Assembly (NCBI RefSeq): GCF_002002735.1
Contig: NZ_MUNY01000063.1
Span: forward strand, 1-60,375
From: Algoriphagus sp. A40
GTDB lineage: Bacteria > Bacteroidota > Bacteroidia > Cytophagales > Cyclobacteriaceae
Direction of reading: 5' to 3'
DNA: 60,375 bases
Shown: piece by piece, positions 17,320 through 26,420 of the stretch
Numbering within the stretch: position 1 is the stretch's first letter
How the letters are laid out: every line of letters starts with the position of its first letter
Notes under the pieces: generated by a model
Database searches by the model: none
What the model saw: only the letters and a program-made list of their open reading frames with translations
What the model was told of the DNA's origin: nothing
Translations under genes and position numbers: made by a program

Positions 17320-17735
17320 TCTTTCCAGTTTCGGTTGCTCTTCTTTTCCGCTTGCACTTTCTTGGATTGGAGCCTTTTTTCTACCGCTCCTTTGCTCGGT
17401 TTGGTAGCCTTTCTAATTTTCCTTTTGTGAAAAGCTGTCCGGAGTGAATCATAAAATTTTCGGATGACCAGCTCTTTATTCTGAATTTGTGATCTCTTTT
17501 CCTGCGAAGACAATTGCAAAACACCTTCCTGATCGATCTTGTTTTTGAGTTTTTGAAGCAAAGTCAGTTTCTCTTCCTCGCTTAAAATCTGGGAATTGTT
17601 CACGTCAAATTTCAGCTGGACTTTGGTTTCCACCTTGTTCACATTCTGCCCTCCTGGACCGCTGCTTCTGGCAGTTTGGAACTGGAGTTCCGGTAAAAAA
17701 TCACCGTTTATAATGCGTGTTTCGAGGGAGTTCAT
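17316..17735 (-). CDS. arfB: Alternative ribosome-rescue factor ArfB
   Basis: Peptidyl-tRNA hydrolase of the class I release-factor type, 139 residues. The catalytic GGQ lies in SSGPGGQNVNKVETKV (around residues 25-40). The tail is strongly basic (KRLQSKKVQAEKKSNRNWKD), as needed to enter the empty mRNA channel of stalled ribosomes. The absence of a codon-recognition domain and the short length separate it from prfA/prfB. It is convergent with the secreted protein gene, the stops overlapping by 4 bases. Confidence 0.92.
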   Translation of the reverse strand: MNSLETRIINGDFLPELQFQTARSSGPGGQNVNKVETKVQLKFDVNNSQILSEEEKLTLLQKLKNKIDQEGVLQLSSQEKRSQIQNKELVIRKFYDSLRTAFHKRKIRKATKPSKGAVEKRLQSKKVQAEKKSNRNWKD

Positions 17736-17887
17736 CAGGATTGGAAAATTTGAAGATTACAATATTGGAAAATTATGCCTTGAAGTACACATGGCGGGGA
17801 GGAAGATCGGTGTTTCAAATATTTCGAAATTTTTTGATGACCAATTAAGCGCAGACCGATGCAAGGGTAAACCAATCCATTTACATC

Positions 17888-20395
17888 ATGAAAAAAGCAA
17901 TTTTTAGTCTGCTATTTACGGTTCTTTTCGCTTTTGTTTTTTCCTGCAACGAAGATGAAGAACCTAACACGCCGGATCCTGATCCAGATCCCTCTAGCTT
18001 TACCACCACCGATGTGGCCGTTATTGTCCCACCGGGCTCGACTCTAGACCTATCCAAGACAAGATTATTCTCAGGTTTTGCAGAATATCCAGTGGATAAT
18101 ACCGGAAAGACGAAAGCGAGATTCGCGACCGGAAGTACTAGATTGGCCTTTTTGATTGATGAAAACGATAAGGCTGTCATGGCAGGATTTCTCACCGATA
18201 ATCAAAAAGAAATCTCTACTAAGACTACTGCCTCGGTCATCCTATATTTTTCTCTGGGTGTTTCACTTCAGCCCTTGGAGGTCAAAAAGAAATTTTGGGA
18301 GGGATACAGTACTATACCAGGTATGGACGACTTCATCGCTCAAGTCAGTGCAGAAATGGTCAAAAATCCAAAAGTGCTCCAAACCGCTACCCTTGAGGCC
18401 CCTCTTTCCGCTTATTTGAAAACCTTCAATTCTACAGATTCAATCGACATCCAGGCAAAACAAATTGATGTAGATCCTGGTGGGTTTAAGAGCGGAATCC
18501 AAGTCTATGAACTTGACCATCAAAACATCCAAATCCGCAACCAGTTCAGAAGAAGGGCACACGCCTTTGTTTACAAGACGGCATTTAAAGACAAGGACGG
18601 AGTAGAGACCGTCCTGAAAAAACGCATTGGAGGAAACGATACAGCTGAAAAAGACCTTGAGGTTAAAGCCACCTCTGCCATCACCTCTTTTATCGGTTCA
18701 GTCAAAGAGGAGGTATCGGGAAAAGGTGCCGATTTTGCCATGACCGAGACCAGTCCCATTCCACTTCCGCTCAAGACCAATGAATCCGAAGCGACCTACA
18801 AGGTCCGGGTCGTAGGTCCTGGGTTGACCAACCTCAATGGGTTAAGCCTCACTTCTGCAGAGCGGGATAAGCTAAACAGACTGATGCTGGAGACCTTTGC
18901 GATGGATTTTTTCCTCCCATTTATATTCGATGTGATGGGCCTGGCTGACGTCCTCAGCATACCTGGTTCCAACTTCAAAACACTCATTACAATAATTGAC
19001 AATTTCGTCAAAACTACTCCTACCATCGAAAAGCTGATTCTGGACGGAAACTTCGATCAAGCGCTGAAGGATATCATCTATTTGGCCTCTTACGAAGTTC
19101 CAAACGCCCAATTTGACGCGATGGTGACTGCCGTCGCAACTGGCTCTGTGGAGATGATCCGAGGTGTCAAACCCGAGCTTGTAACTGCCTCAGCCGAAGA
19201 AATCGGAAACAAAGCCAAAAAAGCATTAAAACTCCTCAAATACGCGGATCTATTGATCAAATTCGTTGACTACAACCGGTTGATGAACCATATCGCTTTC
19301 TCAGATTACAACGAGGAATTTACAGCGATTGCCAAAATGGACGACCTGGAGATGACCCCAAAAGAATCTACAGTCGTTACTCAGACAAATACTACACTGA
19401 AAGTAGAAACAAAGACCGTCCTGGGAGAGGGTGAATCTTTCGTGTACAAATGGTCCACGACCGCCAAATACGGCTTGCTTTCCTATCAGGGAAAAAAACA
19501 ATCGAATTTTGAAGCAAGTGTCGCCTCGATGGTCTATAGAGCTGAAGCCAAATCCGATGACCTGTCCGATGGCCCGAATGTGGACACGGTCAAAGTTGAA
19601 GTCTTTACCAAAAAAGGAACTTCGCTTACCAGAATCGGCGATGCCAATGCCGTGGTTAATGTTCAGAAAATCAAACTGATCATGAAGCCTAATAACATCA
19701 CCCTCTCCGGTGGACAAAACGTTTCGCTTTACCTTGTGCGCACGGACGGAGTCAACGACATCGTCTCCAACGCTGCGCTTGATTATAAAGTAGAATGGGA
19801 AACCGCCGGAACTTACGGGAAATTTGACGGGACGCTCAAAAATGCCAACACCATGGGGAATAGGATCAATTATGAAGTCTTGGACAAAGACGTCAAGGAA
19901 GGCAAAGAAACCATTACGGCTCGGGTATATTTCAAAGCCAAAACAGACTCAGAATGGGTTCTTCGGGAAACAGTCAAGGGCGAGCTGAAGATAGTAAACG
20001 ACCCCAAGAAGATAATAATGAATATTCCGATGAGCGCGTTGGGTTGGGATAACAGCAAGGCCAACTCCTGCAATGTCGGAGGCAACCTAGCCGTTCAGGT
20101 TCCGATACATCCCAAAGCTGTAAGCTATAGCGTGACCTTCTACGGATTTAAGAAAAACTATTCCTGGGAAGGCAAAGGTGGATCTTGGCAAGCCGGTAAA
20201 ACACCTCCATCCGTTTATGGATATCCCCCAGCCGGAGACAATGAGATCCTGGGAGGAAACTACATCTATACCATCAGCAGAAGCTGGACATCTGGACCTG
20301 CCAGTTCTACCTGCTCAGAAAAGTTGCAAAATTACATTTCCGCCTATCAAGCTCTCGGAGGGATGGCCAATGTAATCATCACGATTACAGATTGA
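17888..20395 (+). CDS. Large lipoprotein of unknown function
   Basis: Protein of 835 residues with a lipoprotein signal (lipobox FVFSC, Cys20) followed by an acidic linker rich in Asp/Pro (NTPDPDPDP), typical of surface-exposed Bacteroidota lipoproteins. The middle region is mixed helical; from about residue 480 onward Ig-like or Kelch-free beta segments appear. I recognise no catalytic motif and no family. It is a single transcription unit closed by a strong hairpin at 20427-20473. Could be an adhesin-like or structural surface protein; this is not shown by sequence. Confidence 0.65.
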   Translation: MKKAIFSLLFTVLFAFVFSCNEDEEPNTPDPDPDPSSFTTTDVAVIVPPGSTLDLSKTRLFSGFAEYPVDNTGKTKARFATGSTRLAFLIDENDKAVMAGFLTDNQKEISTKTTASVILYFSLGVSLQPLEVKKKFWEGYSTIPGMDDFIAQVSAEMVKNPKVLQTATLEAPLSAYLKTFNSTDSIDIQAKQIDVDPGGFKSGIQVYELDHQNIQIRNQFRRRAHAFVYKTAFKDKDGVETVLKKRIGGNDTAEKDLEVKATSAITSFIGSVKEEVSGKGADFAMTETSPIPLPLKTNESEATYKVRVVGPGLTNLNGLSLTSAERDKLNRLMLETFAMDFFLPFIFDVMGLADVLSIPGSNFKTLITIIDNFVKTTPTIEKLILDGNFDQALKDIIYLASYEVPNAQFDAMVTAVATGSVEMIRGVKPELVTASAEEIGNKAKKALKLLKYADLLIKFVDYNRLMNHIAFSDYNEEFTAIAKMDDLEMTPKESTVVTQTNTTLKVETKTVLGEGESFVYKWSTTAKYGLLSYQGKKQSNFEASVASMVYRAEAKSDDLSDGPNVDTVKVEVFTKKGTSLTRIGDANAVVNVQKIKLIMKPNNITLSGGQNVSLYLVRTDGVNDIVSNAALDYKVEWETAGTYGKFDGTLKNANTMGNRINYEVLDKDVKEGKETITARVYFKAKTDSEWVLRETVKGELKIVNDPKKIIMNIPMSALGWDNSKANSCNVGGNLAVQVPIHPKAVSYSVTFYGFKKNYSWEGKGGSWQAGKTPPSVYGYPPAGDNEILGGNYIYTISRSWTSGPASSTCSEKLQNYISAYQALGGMANVIITITD

Positions 20396-20426
20396 TCCTA
20401 GCGGAAGTCCAAACAGTAGATCACGT

Positions 20427-20473
20427 GGTGAAACAGATTGGAGTGCAGACTCCAGTTTGTTTCACCTTTTTTT
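20427..20473 (+). terminator. Terminator after the large lipoprotein
   Basis: An 18-base stem (20427-20444 with 20449-20466, two imperfect positions) around a GCAG loop is followed by seven T. Starts 31 bases after the stop codon. Confidence 0.87.
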
Positions 20474-20570
20474 GTTTGGAAAATTGAAAGATTACAAAAT
20501 TGAAAGATTGCCAGTCTCCCCAAAAAAGCCCTAATTTTCCAATGATAGAATTTTTCAACCTATCAATTCC

Positions 20571-20578
20571 TACCTTCG
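20571..20578 (+). promoter_or_regulatory. Putative -7 promoter box for mnmA
   Basis: TACCTTCG fits the Bacteroidota -7 pattern TAnnTTnG, 73 bases before the mnmA ATG. A 7-bp hairpin (TAATGGA / TCCATTA, 20621-20641) lies in the leader. No clear -33 element. Confidence 0.35.
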
Positions 20579-20651
20579 TGAACTATTCCGGGACAAGAAC
20601 CCGTTTCCTTCAGCGTAACCTAATGGACCTTGAATCCATTAATCACTACCT

Positions 20652-21860
20652 ATGAAAAGACCAAGAGTCGTCGTCGGCCTCTCCGGAGGCGTTGACAGCA
20701 GCGTCGCTGCCCACTTGCTGATCCAGCAAGGCTACGAAGTCATCGGCATGTTTATGAAAAACTGGCACGATGAATCCGTCACCATCTCCAACGAATGCCC
20801 TTGGATGGAAGACTCCACGGATGCGATGCTAGTCGCTGAGAAACTAGGAATCCCCTTTCAAGCCATTGACCTCAGCGAAGAATACAAAGACCGAATCGTG
20901 GACTACATGTTCGCCGAATACGAAGCCGGACGAACCCCTAACCCGGACATCCTCTGCAACCGTGAAATCAAATTCGATATTTTCCTTAAAGCTGCGCAAA
21001 AGCTAAAGGCGGACTTTGTGGCTACCGGGCATTACTGCCAAAAAAAGGAAATCGCAGTTGAAGGCGAACCAGTCTATCAGCTGATTGCCGGAGCCGACCC
21101 CAACAAAGATCAAAGCTATTTCCTTTGTCAGCTTTCGCAGGAACAGCTTTCCAAAGCCCTTTTTCCCATCGGGCATCTGCAAAAGCCTGACGTGAGGAAG
21201 ATCGCCAAAGAAGCAGATCTGATAACAGCAGATAAAAAGGATTCTCAAGGCCTTTGCTTTATCGGAAAAGTACGTTTGCCGGAATTTCTCCAGCAACAAT
21301 TGAAACCCAAAAAAGGCAGCATCATCCAAATCCAGGAAGATCTACCCGTATTTGAGCGGCTGAAAGTTCCGGTTTTAACAAAAACGACTGATTGGGACCA
21401 AGACATGCTAAACGCAGTTTGCCTACCCATTCACTTCACACCCAATCAAGGAAAAGTACTCGGAGAGCACAATGGTGCACATTATTTCACTGTAGGTCAG
21501 CGAAAAGGCCTTCAGGTTGGAGGCACTGGAAAACCATTGTTTGTCATCGCAACCGACACCCGAGAGAATATCATTTACACGGGTTTGGGAGAAGAGCACC
21601 CAGGTTTGAACCGCTTTGGTTTGTTTGTCAAAACCGATCAGATTCACTGGATTCGGGAAGATTTGGCTTTGAAACCGGGTGAATCTGCCGAATACTTAGC
21701 ACGAATCCGATATCGGCAGCCTTTGTCCAAAGCGACCTTGGTCATGAAAGAAAATGGCCTCTATGTCATCTTCGAAAATCCTCAAAAAGGCATCGCCTCA
21801 GGTCAGTTTGTAGCTTGGTACAAGGAAGATGAGTGCATTGGATCAGGGACTATATTTTAG
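20652..21860 (+). CDS. mnmA: tRNA-specific 2-thiouridylase MnmA
   Basis: Adds sulfur at U34 of Lys, Glu and Gln tRNAs, using ATP and a persulfide relay. The 402-residue protein has the PP-loop GLSGGVDSS (9-17), the catalytic Cys102 in NPDILCNREIKF and the second Cys202 in SQGLCFIGK. The FTVGQRKGL block is also present. It is longer than the E. coli enzyme by an insertion before the C-terminal barrel, usual in Bacteroidota. Cytosolic; followed by another tRNA-modification gene. Confidence 0.96.
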   Translation: MKRPRVVVGLSGGVDSSVAAHLLIQQGYEVIGMFMKNWHDESVTISNECPWMEDSTDAMLVAEKLGIPFQAIDLSEEYKDRIVDYMFAEYEAGRTPNPDILCNREIKFDIFLKAAQKLKADFVATGHYCQKKEIAVEGEPVYQLIAGADPNKDQSYFLCQLSQEQLSKALFPIGHLQKPDVRKIAKEADLITADKKDSQGLCFIGKVRLPEFLQQQLKPKKGSIIQIQEDLPVFERLKVPVLTKTTDWDQDMLNAVCLPIHFTPNQGKVLGEHNGAHYFTVGQRKGLQVGGTGKPLFVIATDTRENIIYTGLGEEHPGLNRFGLFVKTDQIHWIREDLALKPGESAEYLARIRYRQPLSKATLVMKENGLYVIFENPQKGIASGQFVAWYKEDECIGSGTIF

Positions 21861-21927
21861 TTTCCCGATGATCAACACCGAAAAAATCGCAAATCTTAAA
21901 AGATTAAACCTATTAATAATTTTAGAG

Positions 21928-21950
21928 ACTTTGTGCCTTTGTGGCAAACT
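21928..21950. repeat. CTTTGTG-type repeat before the TruC-like gene
   Basis: ACTTTGTG CCTTTGTGG CAAACT, related to the copy at 9533-9560. It ends three bases before the ATG of the downstream gene, so the repeat forms its leader. Confidence 0.5.
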
Positions 21951-21953
21951 ACA

Positions 21954-22670
21954 ATGCTAAACATCCTTTTTGAAGACGAAAATATAGTTCTGATCGACAA
22001 ACCTTCCGGACTATTGGTTCACCGCACAAGGCAGGCTTTTGGAGAGGATGAAAATGCGCTGATCACCCTTCGGGATCAGATCGGTTCCTGGGTTTCTCCT
22101 GTCCACAGGCTGGACAGGGCGACCAGCGGGATTCTTCTTTTTGCAAAAAATGAAGAAATCCTTCCGCAGCTCAAGGCTCAGTTTATGGAACGAAGCGTGG
22201 AAAAGTCTTACCTGACTATCGTCCGAGGGATTCCAGCGGAAAAAGAAAATCTCATCGATCATCCACTGACCAGTGAACGCTCCAATAAACTTCAGGAAGC
22301 CCAAACCCGCTATCGGGTCCTGGCTGAATCAGAAATCCCGTTCAATTCCACAGGCAGATACTCAACCAGCCGGTACAGTATGCTTGAGGTGGACTTGCTC
22401 ACGGGAAGGACCCATCAAATCCGAAGACACCTTGCGCACATCCGGCATTACATCATTGGAGACAAAAAACACGGTGACAACAAGCAAAATATCTTTTTTG
22501 AGAAGCAATTCGGTCTGAACAATCTCCTACTCCATGCATGGAAATTATCTTTGACTCATCCTGTTTCCGGTGAAAAAATCGCTCTTTCCTGCCCTCCTCC
22601 TGCTCATTTTCAAAAAATTATGCAGGATTTGGGATGGGATTCCCTTGAAATTGCTCAGCCGACATCATGA
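21954..22670 (+). CDS. truC: RluA-family pseudouridine synthase, TruC-like
   Basis: RNA pseudouridine synthase of 238 residues. The catalytic Asp lies in HRLDRATSG (Asp54), with the family strand VLIDKPSGLLVH at the start and the GRTHQIRRH block later. No S4 domain precedes the catalytic domain, and length and the opening MLNILFEDEN fit TruC, which modifies U65 of tRNA. RluA-type rRNA synthases are an alternative. The ATG at 21954 is preferred over a GTG seven codons upstream because that part is made of repeat sequence. The downstream peptidase signal peptide begins 44 bases after the stop. Confidence 0.85.
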   Translation: MLNILFEDENIVLIDKPSGLLVHRTRQAFGEDENALITLRDQIGSWVSPVHRLDRATSGILLFAKNEEILPQLKAQFMERSVEKSYLTIVRGIPAEKENLIDHPLTSERSNKLQEAQTRYRVLAESEIPFNSTGRYSTSRYSMLEVDLLTGRTHQIRRHLAHIRHYIIGDKKHGDNKQNIFFEKQFGLNNLLLHAWKLSLTHPVSGEKIALSCPPPAHFQKIMQDLGWDSLEIAQPTS

Positions 22671-22713
22671 AACCGGGAATTTCAAGTATTTTCAAAACGC
22701 TAATCATTTCTCT

Positions 22714-24177
22714 ATGAACAAATCAGTTTTATCCCTGGGCTTGGTGCTCTTGAGTGGATCCCTCGCTTTTTCTCAAAAGCAGGAAATCGAAAAGAATTTT
22801 AACGGAAAAGAAGCCATTTCTGAGTTCACCTATTTGGCTTCGGATGAGCTGATGGGCCGGGACCCCGCCAGACCGGAAATGAAACTTGCCTATACATTTA
22901 TAGCTGATCAGCTCAAAAAGGCTGGAGCAATGCCAGTCCCAGGTGCTGATGGCTTTTATCAGAATATTCCTTTCCGCCTTTCCACTCCTCCAAAATCAGG
23001 ATCTGTCAAACTTGGCGGAACTGAATTTACCCAAGGTAAAAACATGTTGGTCTTGGATGGAAAGTCCTTCTCAGGAACCTATGAGGTAGTCGATTTGGGT
23101 TTTGGAATGCCTGAGGATTTCACAGGGAAAGACGTAAAGGGAAAAATAGTGATCACCAATGCCGGAGCACCAAACAAGCTAAGCCCTAACCAGCTTTTTT
23201 CCGAAGGAAGAGCTAAGACGGCCCTAGCCAAAGAGGCCGGTGCTATTGCTTTGATTGAGCGGTTTAATATCCCATCTGTTCCATGGCAGATGGTTTCTGG
23301 TTTCCTGAACAGAACCCAGATGAGCGTTGACCAAGGGGCTGCGAGTGATTTGCCTTACATCTGGATCGAAGATGTCAAAAATCAAATGACTGGCGAAAAG
23401 GTAAAATCGGCAGAAGTTGCGGTAGATGGAAAAGTAAATTCTCCTGTAGAAGGCAAAAATGTGATAGCCTGGATCGAAGGCACTGATCCGGAATTGAAGA
23501 AAGAATTCATCATGCTTTCCGCCCACTACGACCACGTCGGAGTTGGTACTCCAGATGCTGAAGGCGATTCCATCTTCAACGGTGCCAGAGATAATGCTGT
23601 AGGAACAGTCGCTGTGATGAATGCTGCCAAGTTTTTTGCCAAAAACCCTCCAAAAAGGTCAATCTTGCTTGCGCTTTGGACTGCAGAGGAAAAGGGACTT
23701 TTGGGAAGCGGATATTTTGCCAACAATCCTTTGGTTCCCCTGAATCAAATCATCTACAACCTCAACATTGACAACGCAGGCTACAATGACACTTCAATCA
23801 TCACTGTGATTGGTTTGGGAAGAACAAGTGCTGACTTTATGATTGAGGAGGCAGTCGCTGACTTTGGATTGACGGCGAAAGCAGATCCGTCTCCGGAGCA
23901 AGGGCTATACGACCGATCTGACAATGTGAATTTTGCCAGAAAGGGAATTCCTGCCCCAAGCTTCACGCTGGGATTCACAGCCTTTGACGATAAAATCCAG
24001 CAATACTACCACAAAGCAGCAGACGAAGTGGAAAGCTTCGACTTAAAATACGCTGAGATCTATTGGAAATCATTTATCCTATCGGCTCAAAAAATCGCCA
24101 ATTGGAGCCAAAAACCTACTTGGGTTGCCGGTGACAAATATGAAGGAGTCAGTAAAGAGCTCTATGGTGATAAGTAA
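22714..24177 (+). CDS. M28-family secreted aminopeptidase
   Basis: Zinc exopeptidase of 487 residues with a signal peptide ending LAFSQ (about residue 20). A protease-associated (PA) insert lies around 110-250. Metal and catalytic motifs are SAHYDHVG (about 269-276), NGARDNAVG (about 288-296), TAEEKGLLGS (about 323-332) and the late YYHKAADEVE (about 431-440), the M28 pattern of two zinc ions. The start was moved to 22714, where the signal peptide begins; upstream residues overlap truC. It would trim peptides in the periplasm or outside. A bidirectional terminator follows. Confidence 0.9.
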   Translation: MNKSVLSLGLVLLSGSLAFSQKQEIEKNFNGKEAISEFTYLASDELMGRDPARPEMKLAYTFIADQLKKAGAMPVPGADGFYQNIPFRLSTPPKSGSVKLGGTEFTQGKNMLVLDGKSFSGTYEVVDLGFGMPEDFTGKDVKGKIVITNAGAPNKLSPNQLFSEGRAKTALAKEAGAIALIERFNIPSVPWQMVSGFLNRTQMSVDQGAASDLPYIWIEDVKNQMTGEKVKSAEVAVDGKVNSPVEGKNVIAWIEGTDPELKKEFIMLSAHYDHVGVGTPDAEGDSIFNGARDNAVGTVAVMNAAKFFAKNPPKRSILLALWTAEEKGLLGSGYFANNPLVPLNQIIYNLNIDNAGYNDTSIITVIGLGRTSADFMIEEAVADFGLTAKADPSPEQGLYDRSDNVNFARKGIPAPSFTLGFTAFDDKIQQYYHKAADEVESFDLKYAEIYWKSFILSAQKIANWSQKPTWVAGDKYEGVSKELYGDK

Positions 24178-24236
24178 TATTTAGATGTTAGACATAAGAT
24201 TTAAGATCTTAGGCACAAGAAACAAGAATCAAGACA

Positions 24237-24422
24237 CAAGATTTAAGACGCACAAAATTCTAGATAATAGAAACCCCTTATTATTTTCACTGGAGTGTGC
24301 ATAAGACTAAAAAAGCCCAATTTCAAGCTGAAATCGGGCTTTTTGTTTTTTATCACTCTACTTTTTATCCTGATTGATGAAGACCTCTATCTATTTTCTT
24401 GTATCCCGCGTCTTAAATCTTG
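24237..24422. repeat. Inverted repeat arms around a bidirectional terminator
   Basis: CAAGATTTAAGACGC at 24237-24251 is exactly reverse-complementary to 24408-24422. Flanking sequence is built from further CAAGA/TTTAAGA-like units, e.g. from 24181 and to about 24450. The terminator 24314-24350 lies between the arms. Confidence 0.68.
24314..24350. terminator. Bidirectional terminator between convergent genes
   Basis: Stem AGCCCAATTTCA / TGAAATCGGGCT (one mismatch) around AGC, preceded by A residues and followed by TTTTTGTTTTT. It serves the M28 peptidase (plus) and the nucleoside transporter (minus). Confidence 0.85.
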
Positions 24423-24446
24423 CTTCTTGCATCTAATGTCTTGCTT

Positions 24447-25730
24447 CTAATAAAGCATTCCAGCCACAGTCGCTGTCATTAAGCAAGCCAAAGAAGCGGC
24501 AGCCAAAGCTTTGAATCCCAAACGGCTTAGATTCCCCTGTTGATTTGGGGCAATGATCGAAATACCTCCCAATTGAATCGCGATTGAGCTAAAATTAGAA
24601 AATCCGCAAAGCGCATAGGTGGCGATTACAATGGATTTGGCACTAAGTGATCCAGCCTCTTTCATATCGGCCAAGCTCAGGTAAGCGACAAATTCGTTGA
24701 TTACGGTCTTTTGGCCTAAAAGACTTCCAACCTGCAACGTATCCACCCAATCCACTCCAATCACCCAGGCAAAAGCCCGAAATACCTGTCCGAAAATATA
24801 TTCAAGTGAAAAGCCTTTAAACTGACCGTTTGTAGAGCTTTCGACAAAAGCATTCAATCCCGTATATTCTCCGATCAGGCCGCTCAGTCCAAAATTAATT
24901 GCAGCGATCACGGCGATAAATGCCAAAAGCATCCCTCCCACGTTTAGTGCAAGTTTTAAACCCTCTGCTGCTCCAATTGACATGGCATCAATCAGGTTGA
25001 CTCCCATCGCCTCTTTATTCACCTCCAGCTTATCCTGCTTGATTTCCTTTTCCGTCTCAGGGATGAACATTTTTGACATTACGATGGCAGCCGGCGCGTT
25101 CATGATACTTGCACCAAGGAGGTATGCCGCAAATTTGCTCTGCTCCTCCATGCTGTCCCCGCCCAGAAAGGCTACATATCCTGCCAAAACTCCACCAGCA
25201 ATTGTCGCCATTCCACCGGTCATCAGGCACATCAATTCTGACTTACTCATGGTCGGAATGAATGGGCGAACCAGCAATGGAGCTTCAGTTTGCCCCAAAA
25301 AGATATTTCCGGCAGCAGAAAGGGATTCAGGTCCTGAAAGCCGCATCGTTCGAGCCATGACCCAGGCTATGCCAAAGACAATTTTTTGCAATATCCCTAG
25401 GTAGTACAATCCAGCCGAAACTGTGGAAAAGAAAATGATCGTGGGCAAAACTTTGAATGCAAAGATGAACCCGAAGGTATTCCCTGCCAGATCTCCGAAA
25501 ATAAAACTCGCACCTGCCTCACTGAAACTCAAAAACTTGACAAATCCTTGGGAAAGTAACTCAAACCCGGCTCTCACCACTTCGACTTTGGTAATCAGAA
25601 AACCAAAAACGATCTGAAGGGTAATCCCAATTGCCACCAACCGCCAGTCTATCCTCTTTTTATCATTGGAAAAAAAATAAGCCACCAAAACGATGACAGC
25701 CAATCCCAAGGCTCCTCTCAAATATTCCAT
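24447..25730 (-). CDS. Concentrative nucleoside transporter (NupC/CNT)
   Basis: Inner-membrane Na+- or H+-coupled nucleoside importer, 427 residues with roughly ten hydrophobic segments. Family motifs GNIFLGQTEAPLLVRPFI, NEFVAYLSL and ALCGFSNFSSIAIQLGG are visible; these surround the nucleoside-binding site in CNT proteins. A short hydrophilic insert near 225-245 contains EKEIKQDKLEVNKE. It is monocistronic by appearance, bounded by terminators on both sides. Confidence 0.93.
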   Translation of the reverse strand: MEYLRGALGLAVIVLVAYFFSNDKKRIDWRLVAIGITLQIVFGFLITKVEVVRAGFELLSQGFVKFLSFSEAGASFIFGDLAGNTFGFIFAFKVLPTIIFFSTVSAGLYYLGILQKIVFGIAWVMARTMRLSGPESLSAAGNIFLGQTEAPLLVRPFIPTMSKSELMCLMTGGMATIAGGVLAGYVAFLGGDSMEEQSKFAAYLLGASIMNAPAAIVMSKMFIPETEKEIKQDKLEVNKEAMGVNLIDAMSIGAAEGLKLALNVGGMLLAFIAVIAAINFGLSGLIGEYTGLNAFVESSTNGQFKGFSLEYIFGQVFRAFAWVIGVDWVDTLQVGSLLGQKTVINEFVAYLSLADMKEAGSLSAKSIVIATYALCGFSNFSSIAIQLGGISIIAPNQQGNLSRLGFKALAAASLACLMTATVAGMLY

Positions 25731-25778
25731 GCAATTGAATTAATAAACGAAGTGCTAAAAATAGGCCAAAGCAGGGCA

Positions 25779-25811
25779 AGAAAAAAGCCCCGAATTTCCA
25801 TTCGGGGCTTT
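25779..25811 (-). terminator. Terminator of the etfBA-nuclease unit
   Basis: On the minus strand, AAAGCCCCGAA / TTCGGGGCTTT form an 11-bp stem around six bases, followed by a T run. It lies right after the stop of the bifunctional nuclease gene. Confidence 0.85.
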
Positions 25812-25815
25812 GATT

Positions 25816-26415
25816 TTAGTTTCTCTTGTTTATTTCATCCCGGATCCGGGCTGCTCTTTCGTAATCTTCGTTGGTGATGGCTTTTTCAAGAAGCTGATTC
25901 AGTTTGTCCAAGCTGAAATCTTTGAGAGAACCTTCCTTTTTGGGGCTGATTTTGGATGGCGGAGCTTGAACTTCCTTTTTGCTTTCCAATTTTTTGTCTT
26001 CTTCGGTAAATTCAATGGCGGCTTCGGACATCACTTTTTCAGCACAAAATATCGGAGCAGTAAACCTCACTGCTATCGCAATCGCATCTGAAGGGCGGCT
26101 GTCGATTTCAACTCGGGTGTCCTTGCTTTTGCAATGGATTTTAGCATAAAAAACCCCTTCCTTCATATCAGAAATGACGATTTTGTCGATTTCAAACTTG
26201 AAACTGTCAGCAAAAGATTTGAAAAGGTCATGAGTCATTGGCCGATTGGGAATGATCTTTTCTATCTCAATGGCGATCGCTTGGGCTTCAAACATACCAA
26301 TGACAATGGGTAATCTTCTGCTGCCCTCCATCTCACCCATCACCAGCGTAAATGATCCTGATTGCGAATGATTGGAAGAAAGACCCAAAATCTCCAGTTC
26401 TACGAGTTTTTCCAC
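25816..26415 (-). CDS. Bifunctional nuclease (BFN/DUF151) with UVR motif
   Basis: Protein of 199 residues. The first ~140 residues are a BFN/DUF151 domain (LPIVIGMFEAQAIAIE, RPMTHDLF, IDSRPSDAIAIAVRF), a family reported to have DNase/RNase activity in some members. A charged linker leads to a C-terminal UvrB/UvrC-type helix pair (LLEKAITNEDYERAARIRDE). It follows etfA by only five bases and is last in the unit. In Bacteroidota this domain pairing is frequent, but the link with electron-transfer flavoprotein genes is unexplained. Confidence 0.85.
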   Translation of the reverse strand: MEKLVELEILGLSSNHSQSGSFTLVMGEMEGSRRLPIVIGMFEAQAIAIEIEKIIPNRPMTHDLFKSFADSFKFEIDKIVISDMKEGVFYAKIHCKSKDTRVEIDSRPSDAIAIAVRFTAPIFCAEKVMSEAAIEFTEEDKKLESKKEVQAPPSKISPKKEGSLKDFSLDKLNQLLEKAITNEDYERAARIRDEINKRN

Positions 26416-26420
26416 AAAAA

